NCBI GenBank assembly: GCA_024641255.1
Contig: JAHEDL010000008.1
Location: 1-8,468 of the forward strand
Direction of reading: 5' to 3'
From: Pseudorhodobacter sp.
Lineage (GTDB): Bacteria; Pseudomonadota; Alphaproteobacteria; Rhodobacterales; Rhodobacteraceae
DNA: 8,468 nucleotides
Positions 1 to 7,337 of the stretch are shown piece after piece. Under the pieces are notes generated by a model, which was not told where the DNA came from, did not search any database, and saw only the letters and a list, made by a program, of their open reading frames with translations. Made by a program: the position numbers and the translations under genes. Each line of letters begins with the position of its first letter. Positions within the stretch are counted from its first letter, which is position 1.

Positions 1-684
1 CGGCATGTACCCCAAATGACCGGCAAGCCGGTTATCGACCGGCTTCACCGCGTTGTCAGACATGCCAAACGACAGCGTGAAGCCTACACGCGGCGCTGTC
101 AGGGCGGCTGTCACCAGCCCGATACAGTCGTCAAACGACAGCCAAGACCACAACATTCGCCGATCGGCAGGTTCGGGGAAGGACGAGAAAATCCGCAAGG
201 CCGCCGTTTCGATGCCAAACTTGTCCCAATAAAGCCGCCCCAAATCCTCGACAAAGCATTTCGACAGCCCGTACAGCCCATCGGGGCGGTGCGGGGCATT
301 GGCGTCGATCTGATCTTCCAGCCTGTGATAGCCGATGGCATGGACGGACGAGGCATAGATCACGCGGCGCACGCCCGCTTTGCGCGCGCCCTCATAGATG
401 TGATAGCTACCACGGATATTAGCGTTCAGGATGCTATCCCACGACCGTTCCAACGGCACGCCCCCAAAATGCACGATGGCATCCACGCCCGCGCAGGCCG
501 CCAGCACCGCCGCCTCATCCGCCAGATCAAAGGTCAGGGCCTCTTCGTTCGGGCGTAGGTTCTGCACCTGCACCACATCGGCCAGCCGCAGCTTACGCGC
601 CAAGGGCGCAAGGCCGCGGCGCAATTCGGTGCCAAGCCGACCCGCTGCACCGGTGATCAGAATGGTGTCAAAGCGCGGTGTCAT
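1..684 (-). CDS. Uronate dehydrogenase-like NAD(P)-dependent SDR/epimerase-family oxidoreductase (3' end cut off by window)
   Basis: I translated this from the ATG at 684; the frame stays open to base 1, giving 228 residues without a stop. Seen: a Rossmann motif TGAAGRLG (residues 11-18), D36 after the second strand, D53-L54 of the usual DLAD step, SSVHAIGY (112-119) with the catalytic Ser, YGLSK (138-142) as the YxxxK catalytic pair, and PEPADRRMLWSW (170-181). RPDGLYGLSKCF and the PEP..RML..W block match what I remember of Agrobacterium uronate dehydrogenase, which oxidises D-galacturonate or D-glucuronate to the aldarolactone with NAD+. That family is about 265-275 residues, so roughly 40 C-terminal residues are missing. 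Two remembered pocket residues differ (Pro77 for Ser, Val114 for Asn), so the substrate may not be a uronate. The start overlaps the aminotransferase stop as ATGA; the upstream ribosome site is weak, suggesting translational coupling. Family call firm, substrate uncertain. Confidence 0.85.
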   Translation of the reverse strand, partial: MTPRFDTILITGAAGRLGTELRRGLAPLARKLRLADVVQVQNLRPNEEALTFDLADEAAVLAACAGVDAIVHFGGVPLERSWDSILNANIRGSYHIYEGARKAGVRRVIYASSVHAIGYHRLEDQIDANAPHRPDGLYGLSKCFVEDLGRLYWDKFGIETAALRIFSSFPEPADRRMLWSWLSFDDCIGLVTAALTAPRVGFTLSFGMSDNAVKPVDNRLAGHLGYMP

Positions 685-1892
685 TTGGCCACCGTCAGGT
701 TGGCAACAGCGCGGCCGATGCGGGCGATCGCCTCGGTCAGCACGGCGTCGGATGTGGCGGTCGAGATGCGGAAGAACGGCGACACGCCATATGCCGCGCC
801 GGGAACCGAACCGACATGGGCATGGTTCAAAAGATAGTCCACCACGGCGGTATCATTCATCAGCGTCTTGCCTTCGGGCGTGACCTTTCCAATCAACTCC
901 GCGCAGCCGATATAGGCATAAAAGGCCCCTTCTGGCGGCGTTAGGGTCAGGCCCGGAATTTTTGCCACTCCCGCTACAACCAGATCGCGGCGGCGTTCAA
1001 AGGCGGTGCGGAAGCTGGCGATACAGTCCTGCGGCCCCGTCAAAGCCGCCAGCGCCGCCGCCTGCATGGGGGCTGCAACCGAGGTGACAGACTGGCTTTG
1101 CACCGTGTTCATCGCCTTAAGCAGCGGCGCAGGACCGGCGGCATAGCCCACCCGCCAGCCCGTCATAGCATAGGCCTTGGCAACCCCGTTCACAATCAGC
1201 GTGCGGTCGCGCAGTTCGGGGCAGGCCTTGCCAAAGCTGACGAAGTCGCGGCCATCGAACAGGATATGTTCGTAGATTTCATCCGACAGGATCAGCACTT
1301 GCGGATGCCGCGCCAGCACTTCACCCAGCGCCTGCAATTCCGCCGCAGAATAAACCGCGCCCGACGGGTTGCCGGGCATGTTCAGAAACAGCCATTTGGT
1401 GCGCGGTGTGATAGCAGCCTCCAGCGCGGCGGGCGTCAGGCGGAAATGGGTTTCGGCCCCGCAAACCGGCATCACCGGAACGCCACCTAGAAGCTTGACC
1501 ATCTCGGGGTAAGATACGAAATAGGGCGCGGGCAGAACCGCCTCGTCACCGTCGTTCAGCGTCGCCATCAGCGCGTTGAAGATGATCTGCTTGGCCCCGT
1601 TGGCCACGACAATTTCGTCCGGCACATAATCCAAACCATTCTCGCGGGACAACTTCGCGGCAATTGCGGCGCGCAGCGCAGGCGTTCCCGCAGCGGCGGT
1701 GTAAAGCGTTTCGCCGCGCAGCGCTGCCGCATAGGCCGCTTCGGCAATATGTGGCGGGGTCGGAAAATCCGGCTCTCCCAAACCAAGGTCGATCACGTCT
1801 AAACCCTTGGCGCGGAGGGCTTTCGCGGCAATCGAAGCCGCCATCGAAGCCGAAGGTTTCACCGCTGCAAGTCGGGTGGCAAGATAGGTCAT
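681..1892 (-). CDS. Class I PLP-dependent aminotransferase (aspartate/aromatic aminotransferase-like, subgroup I-gamma)
   Basis: A complete 403-residue protein, the usual length for this group. It transfers an amino group between an amino acid and a 2-oxo acid using pyridoxal phosphate, probably in the cytoplasm as a dimer. Seen: GLGEPDFPTP (37-46), YTAAAGTPALR (64-74), NGAKQ (98-102), NMPGNPSG (171-178, N175 expected to contact the PLP oxygen), SDEIYE (203-208, D204 expected to pair with the PLP nitrogen), NGVAKAYAMTGWRVGY (235-250, K239 the Schiff-base lysine) and R375 in FFRIS, the expected carboxylate-binding arginine. The residue expected to stack on the cofactor ring is Phe125 in PYFVSYPE, where many relatives have Trp. 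The exact amino-acid substrate cannot be read. The ATG overlaps the hyuB stop as ATGA; the purine-rich AAGGG lies 12-13 bases upstream, too far to be ideal, so reinitiation after hyuB is likely. In this operon it may process the amino acid released by HyuAB (inference). Confidence 0.95.
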   Translation of the reverse strand: MTYLATRLAAVKPSASMAASIAAKALRAKGLDVIDLGLGEPDFPTPPHIAEAAYAAALRGETLYTAAAGTPALRAAIAAKLSRENGLDYVPDEIVVANGAKQIIFNALMATLNDGDEAVLPAPYFVSYPEMVKLLGGVPVMPVCGAETHFRLTPAALEAAITPRTKWLFLNMPGNPSGAVYSAAELQALGEVLARHPQVLILSDEIYEHILFDGRDFVSFGKACPELRDRTLIVNGVAKAYAMTGWRVGYAAGPAPLLKAMNTVQSQSVTSVAAPMQAAALAALTGPQDCIASFRTAFERRRDLVVAGVAKIPGLTLTPPEGAFYAYIGCAELIGKVTPEGKTLMNDTAVVDYLLNHAHVGSVPGAAYGVSPFFRISTATSDAVLTEAIARIGRAVANLTVAK

Positions 1893-3499
1893 TTGCTTAC
1901 ATAGCCCTTCGAGATGTCATTTGCCCGCGCCAGTGGATCGCGCCGCGCCGGATCGCCATAACCGCCGCCGCCGGGCAGCGACAGCTTCAATCGCCGCCCG
2001 GCTGGCACATGCTGCCAGCCCTTCGGGTTAAACTTGGTGCCGTCATCCAATGCGACCACACCCGCCGCCCCCGCCCCGCCACCATCGCGGCCCTTGGCGC
2101 CGTGGCCCACGCGGTCGAACATGGCCGAAAAGTCGAATTCATGGCCGGGCAGCGGCTCGATCTCGATCTCCTGCCCCAGACCGCCGCGATACTGGCCGTC
2201 GCCGCCAGAGTCAGGCCGCAGTTCCTTGCGCCAGATCACCACGGGGCCGGTCTGTTCGGTAGCCTCGATCGGCATGGTCATTACGCCGGACGGAAAAGCC
2301 GTTGCCGACAGCCCGTCCAAGGCAGGCCGTGCGCCCATACCGCCCGAGTTGAACATCAAAATCTCGGCCCGCCGCCCCGATTGGCCCGCAACAGGGCGCA
2401 CCGACATATGAATGTTCCACAGCGCCGCCGCCCCTTCGGCCAATACGCGCCCCGGCAACGCCTGCGCCAGCGCGCCCAGCACCAGATCCGGCACCATATG
2501 TCCGATCACATGGCGCACCGACACCGGCGCGGGGCGTTCGGCGTTCAGGATATTCACCGGCGACGACACCGTGAACGGTTCAAGCGAGGCCCAGTTGTTC
2601 GGAATATCTGGTGCCACTACACATTTCAGCGCATAGGACGCATAAGCCTTGGTGTAGATCACCGGCACGTTGATGCCATAGCGGCTTTGCGGATCAGACC
2701 CGGCGAAATCGACATTCACCGTATCGCCAATCGTGACGGTGCAGGCCAGCTTGACCGGACTATCATAGCCATCGGTCAGCAGCGTATTCGACCACGCCCC
2801 TCGCGGCAGCGCCGCAATGCGGGCTTTAACCGCCGTATCGGTGCGGCTGAAAATGAACGCGCCCAAATCGTCAAGCGTGTCCAGCCTGATTTCATCCATC
2901 ATGGCGATCAGACGGCGATGGCCCACCTCATTGCAGGCGGCCAAGGAATAGAAATCGCCCACCACCTGATTGGCCTCGCGCACATTGGCGCGCAGCATCT
3001 GGACAAGGAAACCGTTCACCACCCCGCGTTCCGCGAACTTCATGATCGGGATCTGGATGCCTTCTTCATAGACAGATTTGCCATCGGCCCCGAAACCACG
3101 CCCGCCCACATCGACCACATGCGCGGTGCAAGCGAAAAAGCCAACCAGCGTATCGCCCTTGAACGATGGCGACACCATGGTGATGTCATGCAGGTGCCCC
3201 GTGCCCTTCCACGGATCATTCGTCACATAGGTATCGCCCGCGAACATATTCTCGCGCCCGATTTCCGCGATGAAATGCAACACCGCCTCGGCCATGGTGT
3301 TCACATGGCCCGGCGTGCCGGTCACCGCCTGCGCCAGCATCCGGCCTTCGGGGTCAAAGACGCCCGCCGAAAGATCGCCCGCCTCGCGCACGGATGTCGA
3401 AAAGGCGGTCCTCAGCAGCGTCATCGCCTGTTCTTCCACCACCGAAATCAACCGGTTCCACATCACCTGCATACGGATTTCAAAGGTCGCATCAGTCAT
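1889..3499 (-). CDS. hyuB: Hydantoinase B/oxoprolinase-family subunit (HyuB-like)
   Basis: A complete 536-residue protein of the HyuB family, the partner of HyuA in ATP-dependent hydrolysis of cyclic amides such as hydantoins, N-methylhydantoin or 5-oxoproline. Relatives also include subunits of acetone and acetophenone carboxylases. Seen: REAGDLSAGVFDPEGRM (38-54), GHVNTM (64-69), TNDPWKGTGHLHDIT (93-107), AHVVDVGG (126-133), RGGLGQEIEI in the C-terminal third and LPGGGGYGDP (508-517), all family hallmarks. The His and Asp residues in HLHD (102-105) and H127/D130 are plausible metal or substrate ligands. The segment usually reading like GDLRAQ is GDFYSLAACNEVGHRRL here, so this may be a distinct subclade. 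ATG at 3499 is supported by AAGGAG 8 bases upstream and overlaps the hyuA stop as ATGA. The strong ribosome site suits stoichiometric production with HyuA. Substrate unknown. Confidence 0.95.
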   Translation of the reverse strand: MTDATFEIRMQVMWNRLISVVEEQAMTLLRTAFSTSVREAGDLSAGVFDPEGRMLAQAVTGTPGHVNTMAEAVLHFIAEIGRENMFAGDTYVTNDPWKGTGHLHDITMVSPSFKGDTLVGFFACTAHVVDVGGRGFGADGKSVYEEGIQIPIMKFAERGVVNGFLVQMLRANVREANQVVGDFYSLAACNEVGHRRLIAMMDEIRLDTLDDLGAFIFSRTDTAVKARIAALPRGAWSNTLLTDGYDSPVKLACTVTIGDTVNVDFAGSDPQSRYGINVPVIYTKAYASYALKCVVAPDIPNNWASLEPFTVSSPVNILNAERPAPVSVRHVIGHMVPDLVLGALAQALPGRVLAEGAAALWNIHMSVRPVAGQSGRRAEILMFNSGGMGARPALDGLSATAFPSGVMTMPIEATEQTGPVVIWRKELRPDSGGDGQYRGGLGQEIEIEPLPGHEFDFSAMFDRVGHGAKGRDGGGAGAAGVVALDDGTKFNPKGWQHVPAGRRLKLSLPGGGGYGDPARRDPLARANDISKGYVSK

Positions 3500-5607
3500 T
3501 GCACGATCTCCTTGCGGATCAAAAGCAAGCTGCCATCGCCCTGCATCACGACATCAAACGGCGAGGTAACAACCGTCGAGGTTTCCCGTTCGACGATCAC
3601 GACGGGGCCGGCGATGCGGTCGCCAAGCGTCAGGCTGGCGCGTTCCACGATTGCGGTGGGCAGCGCCTCGCCCCGTGCGGGATCAAAGACCGGACGGAAG
3701 CTGATCGCGGCCTTCGGCGCATGGCCATAGGTCAGTGCATGGCGGTCGGGCAGCGGACGTTCGTCCTGCGCCTTAACCGAGAAGGTGACAATCTCGATCT
3801 CAAGCCCGCCTTGGGTATCGGCCAGCCCGTCGATTGCGCGGCCAAAGAAGCGGGCATATGCGGCTTTGAAATCTGCCTTCAACACCTCGGCGTCACCCGC
3901 GCTGAAGGGGCGGTCGGGCAGCGGCACCGGAATTTCCCAGCCCTGACCGACATAGCGCATAAAGGCCGTGATCTCGCGCCGGATGTCGCCTTCGGTGCCT
4001 GCACGCACAAACCCTTCGGCGGTGGATTTCAGGTTGGCTAGCAGAAGGTTGATTGCGGCCGGATCAAAGGCCGAAAGGCGGGTGATCTTTGACGCAAGCG
4101 CTTCATAGCCGAAGGGGGCTTTCAGAAACCCGATGGCCGACCCGACGCCAGCCCCCGGCGGAACCAGACAGCGGTCGATGCCCAGCTTTTCGCACAGACG
4201 GGCGGCGTGCAGCGGGGCCGCGCCGCCAAAGGCCACCATGATGTTATCCGAAATATTCTTGCCGTTTTCCACCGCATGAACCCGGGCGGCATTGGCCATA
4301 TTTTCATCCACCACCTCGCAGATGCCAAAGGCCGCCGCCAAGGGTGCCAGTTTAAGCTTGGCCCCCACATCGCGGGTGATCGCCGCCGCCGCGCTGTCGG
4401 TCGAAAGCCGGATCGCGCCGCCTGCGAAATTGTCAGGGTCAATCTTGCCCAGAACCAGATCGGCATCGGTGATTGCCGGGCGCGTACCACTGCGCTGATA
4501 ACAGGCCGGTCCAGGTTCCGAGGCCGCCGATTCCGGTCCGGTCTGAATACGGCCCAGACTGTCGACCCAAGCGATAGACCCTCCGCCCGCCCCGATCTCG
4601 ATCATCTCGATCACAGGGATCGAGATCGGCATCCCCGACCCCTTGGCGAAACGGGTTGACCGCGCCACCTCAAATGTGCGGGCGGTTTTGGGTTGATAAT
4701 CTTCGATCAGGCAGATCTTCGCGGTGGTGCCGCCCATGTCATAGCTCACCACGGTTTCCAGCCCGAAACGCCGCGCTACATCGGCGGCAAAGATCGCCCC
4801 GCCCGCCGGCCCGCTTTCCACCAGCCGCACCGGAAATTCCGACGCCGTTTCCACAGAAATCAGCCCGCCGCCGGAATGGATCATAAACACCGGGCAGGCA
4901 GCACCCTTTTCCTTCAGACGGGTTTGCAGGCGGCCCAGATAATCGGCCATCTGGGGGCGCACATAGGCATTGGCGCAGACAGTGTTGAAGCGTTCAAACT
5001 CGCGCATCTGCGGCGAGACTGCCGACGAAATCGAAATCGGCAGCGTCACCGTGGCCGCGATGATCGCGCGGGCGCGGGCCTCATGCGCGGGGTTCATGTA
5101 GGAATGAATGAACCCAATGGCCACAGCGGCATAACCGCCCGCCGCGATACGGTCGGCAAGGGCGTGCAGGGCGGCTTCGTCCAATGGCTGCAATTCCTGC
5201 CCTTGCGCGCCAATCCTACCCTTGACGGCAAAGCGATCTTCCCGCGGGACCAAAGGCGTGGGCAGGATCAGATTCAGGTCATATTGGTCGAACCGGCTTT
5301 CGGTCCGCATCTCGATCACGTCGCGAAAGCCTTCGGTGGTTATGAAAGCCACCTTGGCCCCGCGCCGTTCGATGAGGGCATTGGTCGCAAGCGTGGTGCC
5401 GTGGATCACGATATCGAGGTCGCGGTAACCCAGCCCCGCTTCTGCCAGCACAACATCCATTCCATCCAGAATCGCCTGTTCGGGCGCGGTGTAATTGGTC
5501 AGCACCTTGGTCGAAAACATCGCGCCTTTGGCTTCCAGCGCGATATCGGTGAAGGTGCCACCAATATCGGCACCCAGTCGGATTTGCGGACGGCTTTGGA
5601 CGGTCAT
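3496..5607 (-). CDS. hyuA: Hydantoinase A/oxoprolinase-family ATP-binding subunit (HyuA-like)
   Basis: A complete 703-residue protein, normal for HyuA. It belongs to the ASKHA ATPase superfamily and is expected to use ATP to activate a cyclic amide carbonyl, working with HyuB in the cytoplasm. Seen: ADIGGTFTD (13-21, the phosphate-1 loop), HGTTLATNALIERRGAK (69-85), TTEGFRD (90-96), FERFNT (204-209), SGGGL (245-249), VESGPAGG (263-270), DMGGTTAKICL (290-300, the second phosphate loop), GAGGGSIAWVD (339-349), the SEPGPACY block (363-370), FGGAAPLHA (460-468) and MRYVGQGWEI (550-559). Every hallmark is present and the frame is unbroken, so the enzyme looks functional. ATG at 5607 is supported by AAAGGA 6 bases upstream and overlaps the preceding stop as ATGA; a later start would delete the first phosphate loop. 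Acetone/acetophenone carboxylase-type activity is an alternative, but no gamma subunit is visible in the window. Confidence 0.95.
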   Translation of the reverse strand: MTVQSRPQIRLGADIGGTFTDIALEAKGAMFSTKVLTNYTAPEQAILDGMDVVLAEAGLGYRDLDIVIHGTTLATNALIERRGAKVAFITTEGFRDVIEMRTESRFDQYDLNLILPTPLVPREDRFAVKGRIGAQGQELQPLDEAALHALADRIAAGGYAAVAIGFIHSYMNPAHEARARAIIAATVTLPISISSAVSPQMREFERFNTVCANAYVRPQMADYLGRLQTRLKEKGAACPVFMIHSGGGLISVETASEFPVRLVESGPAGGAIFAADVARRFGLETVVSYDMGGTTAKICLIEDYQPKTARTFEVARSTRFAKGSGMPISIPVIEMIEIGAGGGSIAWVDSLGRIQTGPESAASEPGPACYQRSGTRPAITDADLVLGKIDPDNFAGGAIRLSTDSAAAAITRDVGAKLKLAPLAAAFGICEVVDENMANAARVHAVENGKNISDNIMVAFGGAAPLHAARLCEKLGIDRCLVPPGAGVGSAIGFLKAPFGYEALASKITRLSAFDPAAINLLLANLKSTAEGFVRAGTEGDIRREITAFMRYVGQGWEIPVPLPDRPFSAGDAEVLKADFKAAYARFFGRAIDGLADTQGGLEIEIVTFSVKAQDERPLPDRHALTYGHAPKAAISFRPVFDPARGEALPTAIVERASLTLGDRIAGPVVIVERETSTVVTSPFDVVMQGDGSLLLIRKEIVQ
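3508..3513 (-). promoter_or_regulatory. Strong ribosome-binding site for hyuB
   Basis: AAGGAG lies 8 bases before the hyuB ATG at 3499, inside the last codons of hyuA. It is the best ribosome site in the cluster and fixes the start in preference to the internal Met10 or Met13. Confidence 0.8.
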
Positions 5608-7268
5608 TTCTCATCCTTTGCGGCAAGTGCCGCCGCGCGCATCTGGGAAAGGGTCTGGCGTGGGGTCAGCGCCTCGGGCGAGATATTCAGATCAAGCACA
5701 GCACCGGTGCGCGACGCACGGGCGCGGGCAAAGGCGGCAGGGAAATCCTCGGTCCGCTCGACCCGCTCGGCGTGAAAGCCATAGGCCTTGGCAAGACCGG
5801 TGAAATCGGGGTTCTCCAGCGTCGTGCCGGAAACGCGGGCGGGATAATTGCGCTCCTGATGGGCGCGGATGGTGCCGTAAATGCCGTTGTTCAGGATCAG
5901 GATGATCGGCTGCGCGCCTGCCTGCATCGCGGTGCCAAGTTCCTGACAATTCATCTGGAAATCCCCGTCACCTGCAAAGCAGACCACGGTGCGATCCGGA
6001 AAGGCCACCTTGGCCGCCACCGCCGCAGGCACGCCATAGCCCATCGCCCCCGACTGCGGCGCCAGAAGCCGCGCCTTGCGGCCGAATTTATAAAATTTGT
6101 TTGGCCAGACGGTGAAATTCCCCGCGCCATTGGTCAGAATGGCATCCTCGGGCAGAATCTCGCGCAGATGCGCGCTGACCAGACCCATATCCACCGGCGA
6201 GGGTTGCGGCGGCAGATCGAAGCCTGCCTCCCACTCGGCCCGTGCCTGCGCCCGCCATGCGGCCCAAGCGCCGGAAACCGGGCGCAGGCTGGCGGCAAAG
6301 GCATTGGGACCAGCCTGAATGCCAAGCGCAGGTTGATAGACCTTGCCAATCTCGCGGTCTGACCCATGCACATGGATCAGCGTTTGGCTCGGCACCGGCA
6401 CCGACAGCAGCGTATAACCGTCGGTCGTCATCTCGCCAAAGCGGGTGTTGATCGCAAGGATCACATCCGCCTCACGGATCAGGCGCTTGACATGGGCGGG
6501 CATCCCCACCCCCGCCTCGCCGGCGTAAACCGGCGAGTGGTTGTCGAACTGGTCCTGATAGCGGAAGGCCGCAACCACCGGAATGTCGCTGGCTTCGGCA
6601 AAGCTTTGCAGGGCGATTTGGCCCGCTTCGGTCCAGTTGCAACCGCCAATCAGGATCAGCGGGCGCTGCGCGCCTTGCAGCAGCCCAAGCGCATCGGCCA
6701 CCGTGGCGGCATCGGGGGCGGCTTCGGCAATGCGCGCAGGGCCGGTCAGCGGCGCGGCATCGGTCAGGCTGGTCAGCATGTCTTCGGGAAGCGCGATCAC
6801 CACAGGGCCGGGGCGGCCCGTCGTGGCCGTCACCCAAGCACGGGCAAGGATTTCCGGAATGCGCCCCACATCGTCAATCTCGGTTGCCCATTTGGCCATC
6901 GTGCCGAACACGGCGCGATAGTCGATTTCCTGAAACGCCTCGCGGCCCTTCATGTCGGTGCCGACCTGACCGACGAAGATGATCATCGGAACGGAATCCT
7001 GCATCGCTGTGTGAATGCCGATCGAGGCATTCGTCACGCCCGGCCCACGGGTCACAAAGCACAGCCCAGGCTGCCCCATCAGCTTGCCCCATGCCGCCGC
7101 CATGAAGGCCGCACCGCCCTCGTTCCGGCACAGCACAAAATCAAGCCGGCCTTGCGTGTCGTGCAGCGCATCCAGAACCGCAAGATAGCTTTCGCCCGGC
7201 ACGCCAAACCCCTTGCGCGCGCCAAGCGACACAAGGCTTTCCACCAATAGCTGACCACCGTTCCGCAT
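5604..7268 (-). CDS. Thiamine diphosphate-dependent enzyme, acetolactate synthase-like superfamily (2-oxo acid decarboxylase or carboligase)
   Basis: A complete 554-residue protein with the three ThDP domains in order: pyrimidine-binding (about 1-165), central (about 185-345) and pyrophosphate-binding (about 360-530). Seen: GVPGESYLAVLDAL (22-35), RNEGGAAFMA (48-57) with E50 as the expected cofactor-activating glutamate, TRGPGVTNA (73-81), AFQEID (111-116), ALPEDM (159-164), and GDGDFQMN (433-440) followed by LNN (459-461), the classic metal/pyrophosphate motif. Family members decarboxylate 2-oxo acids and may add the product to a second carbonyl. The usual RHEQ is RNEG here, arguing against a housekeeping acetolactate synthase; so does the catabolic setting without a small regulatory subunit gene. 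The ATG at 7268 is preferred because family homology begins right there and AAGGACGGA lies 8 bases upstream; an in-frame TTG at 7322 would add 18 residues unlike the family. Its stop overlaps hyuA. Precise reaction unknown. Confidence 0.92.
   Translation of the reverse strand: MRNGGQLLVESLVSLGARKGFGVPGESYLAVLDALHDTQGRLDFVLCRNEGGAAFMAAAWGKLMGQPGLCFVTRGPGVTNASIGIHTAMQDSVPMIIFVGQVGTDMKGREAFQEIDYRAVFGTMAKWATEIDDVGRIPEILARAWVTATTGRPGPVVIALPEDMLTSLTDAAPLTGPARIAEAAPDAATVADALGLLQGAQRPLILIGGCNWTEAGQIALQSFAEASDIPVVAAFRYQDQFDNHSPVYAGEAGVGMPAHVKRLIREADVILAINTRFGEMTTDGYTLLSVPVPSQTLIHVHGSDREIGKVYQPALGIQAGPNAFAASLRPVSGAWAAWRAQARAEWEAGFDLPPQPSPVDMGLVSAHLREILPEDAILTNGAGNFTVWPNKFYKFGRKARLLAPQSGAMGYGVPAAVAAKVAFPDRTVVCFAGDGDFQMNCQELGTAMQAGAQPIILILNNGIYGTIRAHQERNYPARVSGTTLENPDFTGLAKAYGFHAERVERTEDFPAAFARARASRTGAVLDLNISPEALTPRQTLSQMRAAALAAKDEK
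5614..5619 (-). promoter_or_regulatory. Ribosome-binding site for hyuA
   Basis: AAAGGA lies 6 bases before the hyuA ATG at 5607, inside the last codons of the ThDP-enzyme gene. It shows that the overlapping ATGA start is real. Confidence 0.75.
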
Positions 7269-7276
7269 CTTTGCAA

Positions 7277-7285
7277 TCCGTCCTT
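7277..7285 (-). promoter_or_regulatory. Ribosome-binding site for the ThDP enzyme
   Basis: AAGGACGGA on the minus strand ends 8 bases before the ATG at 7268. It supports that start over the in-frame TTG at 7322, which would make this region coding. Confidence 0.6.
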
Positions 7286-7296
7286 GTTTGACCCTC

Positions 7297-7325
7297 TTTT
7301 TGCCACGCAATGCTTGCGGCAAAAA
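7297..7325. promoter_or_regulatory. 29-bp dyad (TTTTTGCC / GGCAAAAA), candidate operator or leader hairpin
   Basis: The outer arms TTTTTGCC (7297-7304) and GGCAAAAA (7318-7325) are perfect inverted repeats. Between them, on the minus strand, sits an inner dyad CGCAA-GCA-TTGCG, so a transcript could form a 12-bp stem with one 2-base bulge. The half-sites TTGC and GCAA recur three times in alternating orientation (TTGC-C-GCAA, GCAA-GCA-TTGC, TTGC-GTG-GCAA). This looks like an operator for a dimeric or tetrameric repressor, in the style of LacI or GntR family sites. It lies 29-57 bases upstream of the ThDP-enzyme start. It is not followed by a T-run, so I do not call a terminator. The regulator is unknown. 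Confidence 0.55.
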
Positions 7326-7337
7326 TCAAGAAATTCC

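Larger units (their letters stand above)
7269..7337 (-). promoter_or_regulatory. Only true intergenic gap in the cluster: candidate control region ahead of the ThDP-hyuAB operon
   Basis: These 69 bases separate the dehydrogenase stop from the ThDP-enzyme ATG, while the other four junctions in the cluster overlap. The stretch is clearly more A+T-rich than the surrounding genes and holds a long dyad (7297-7325) plus a ribosome-binding site. I could not find a convincing -35/-10 pair, so an internal promoter is possible but not shown. No small gene is visible in it. Confidence 0.5.

Noticed and set aside
25..45. Perfect inverted repeat AAGCCGGT-N5-ACCGGCTT
   Set aside because: It lies within the SDR coding region, where the aligned protein segment (VDN...HLG) is ungapped against its relatives; a GC-rich 8-bp palindrome is readily explained by codon use and nothing else supports a site.
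1664..3730. Very long plus-strand open frame (688 codons) opposite hyuB and part of its neighbours
   Set aside because: Its translation is rich in Arg, His and Pro with no recognisable domain, and it lies opposite clear family proteins. It is a typical antisense shadow in GC-rich DNA.
4693..5775. Plus-strand open frame of 360 codons opposite hyuA
   Set aside because: Same low-quality composition and no motif; the minus strand carries the complete HyuA hallmarks.
7269..7322. Upstream TTG start adding 18 residues to the ThDP enzyme
   Set aside because: The extra residues are basic and unlike the family N-terminus, the stretch is taken up by a dyad, and the ATG at 7268 has a suitable ribosome site.
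7297..7325. Rho-independent terminator between the dehydrogenase and ThDP genes
   Set aside because: The stem is strong, but the minus-strand sequence after it is AGAGGG rather than a T-run, and the symmetric T5/A5 ends are part of the arms.
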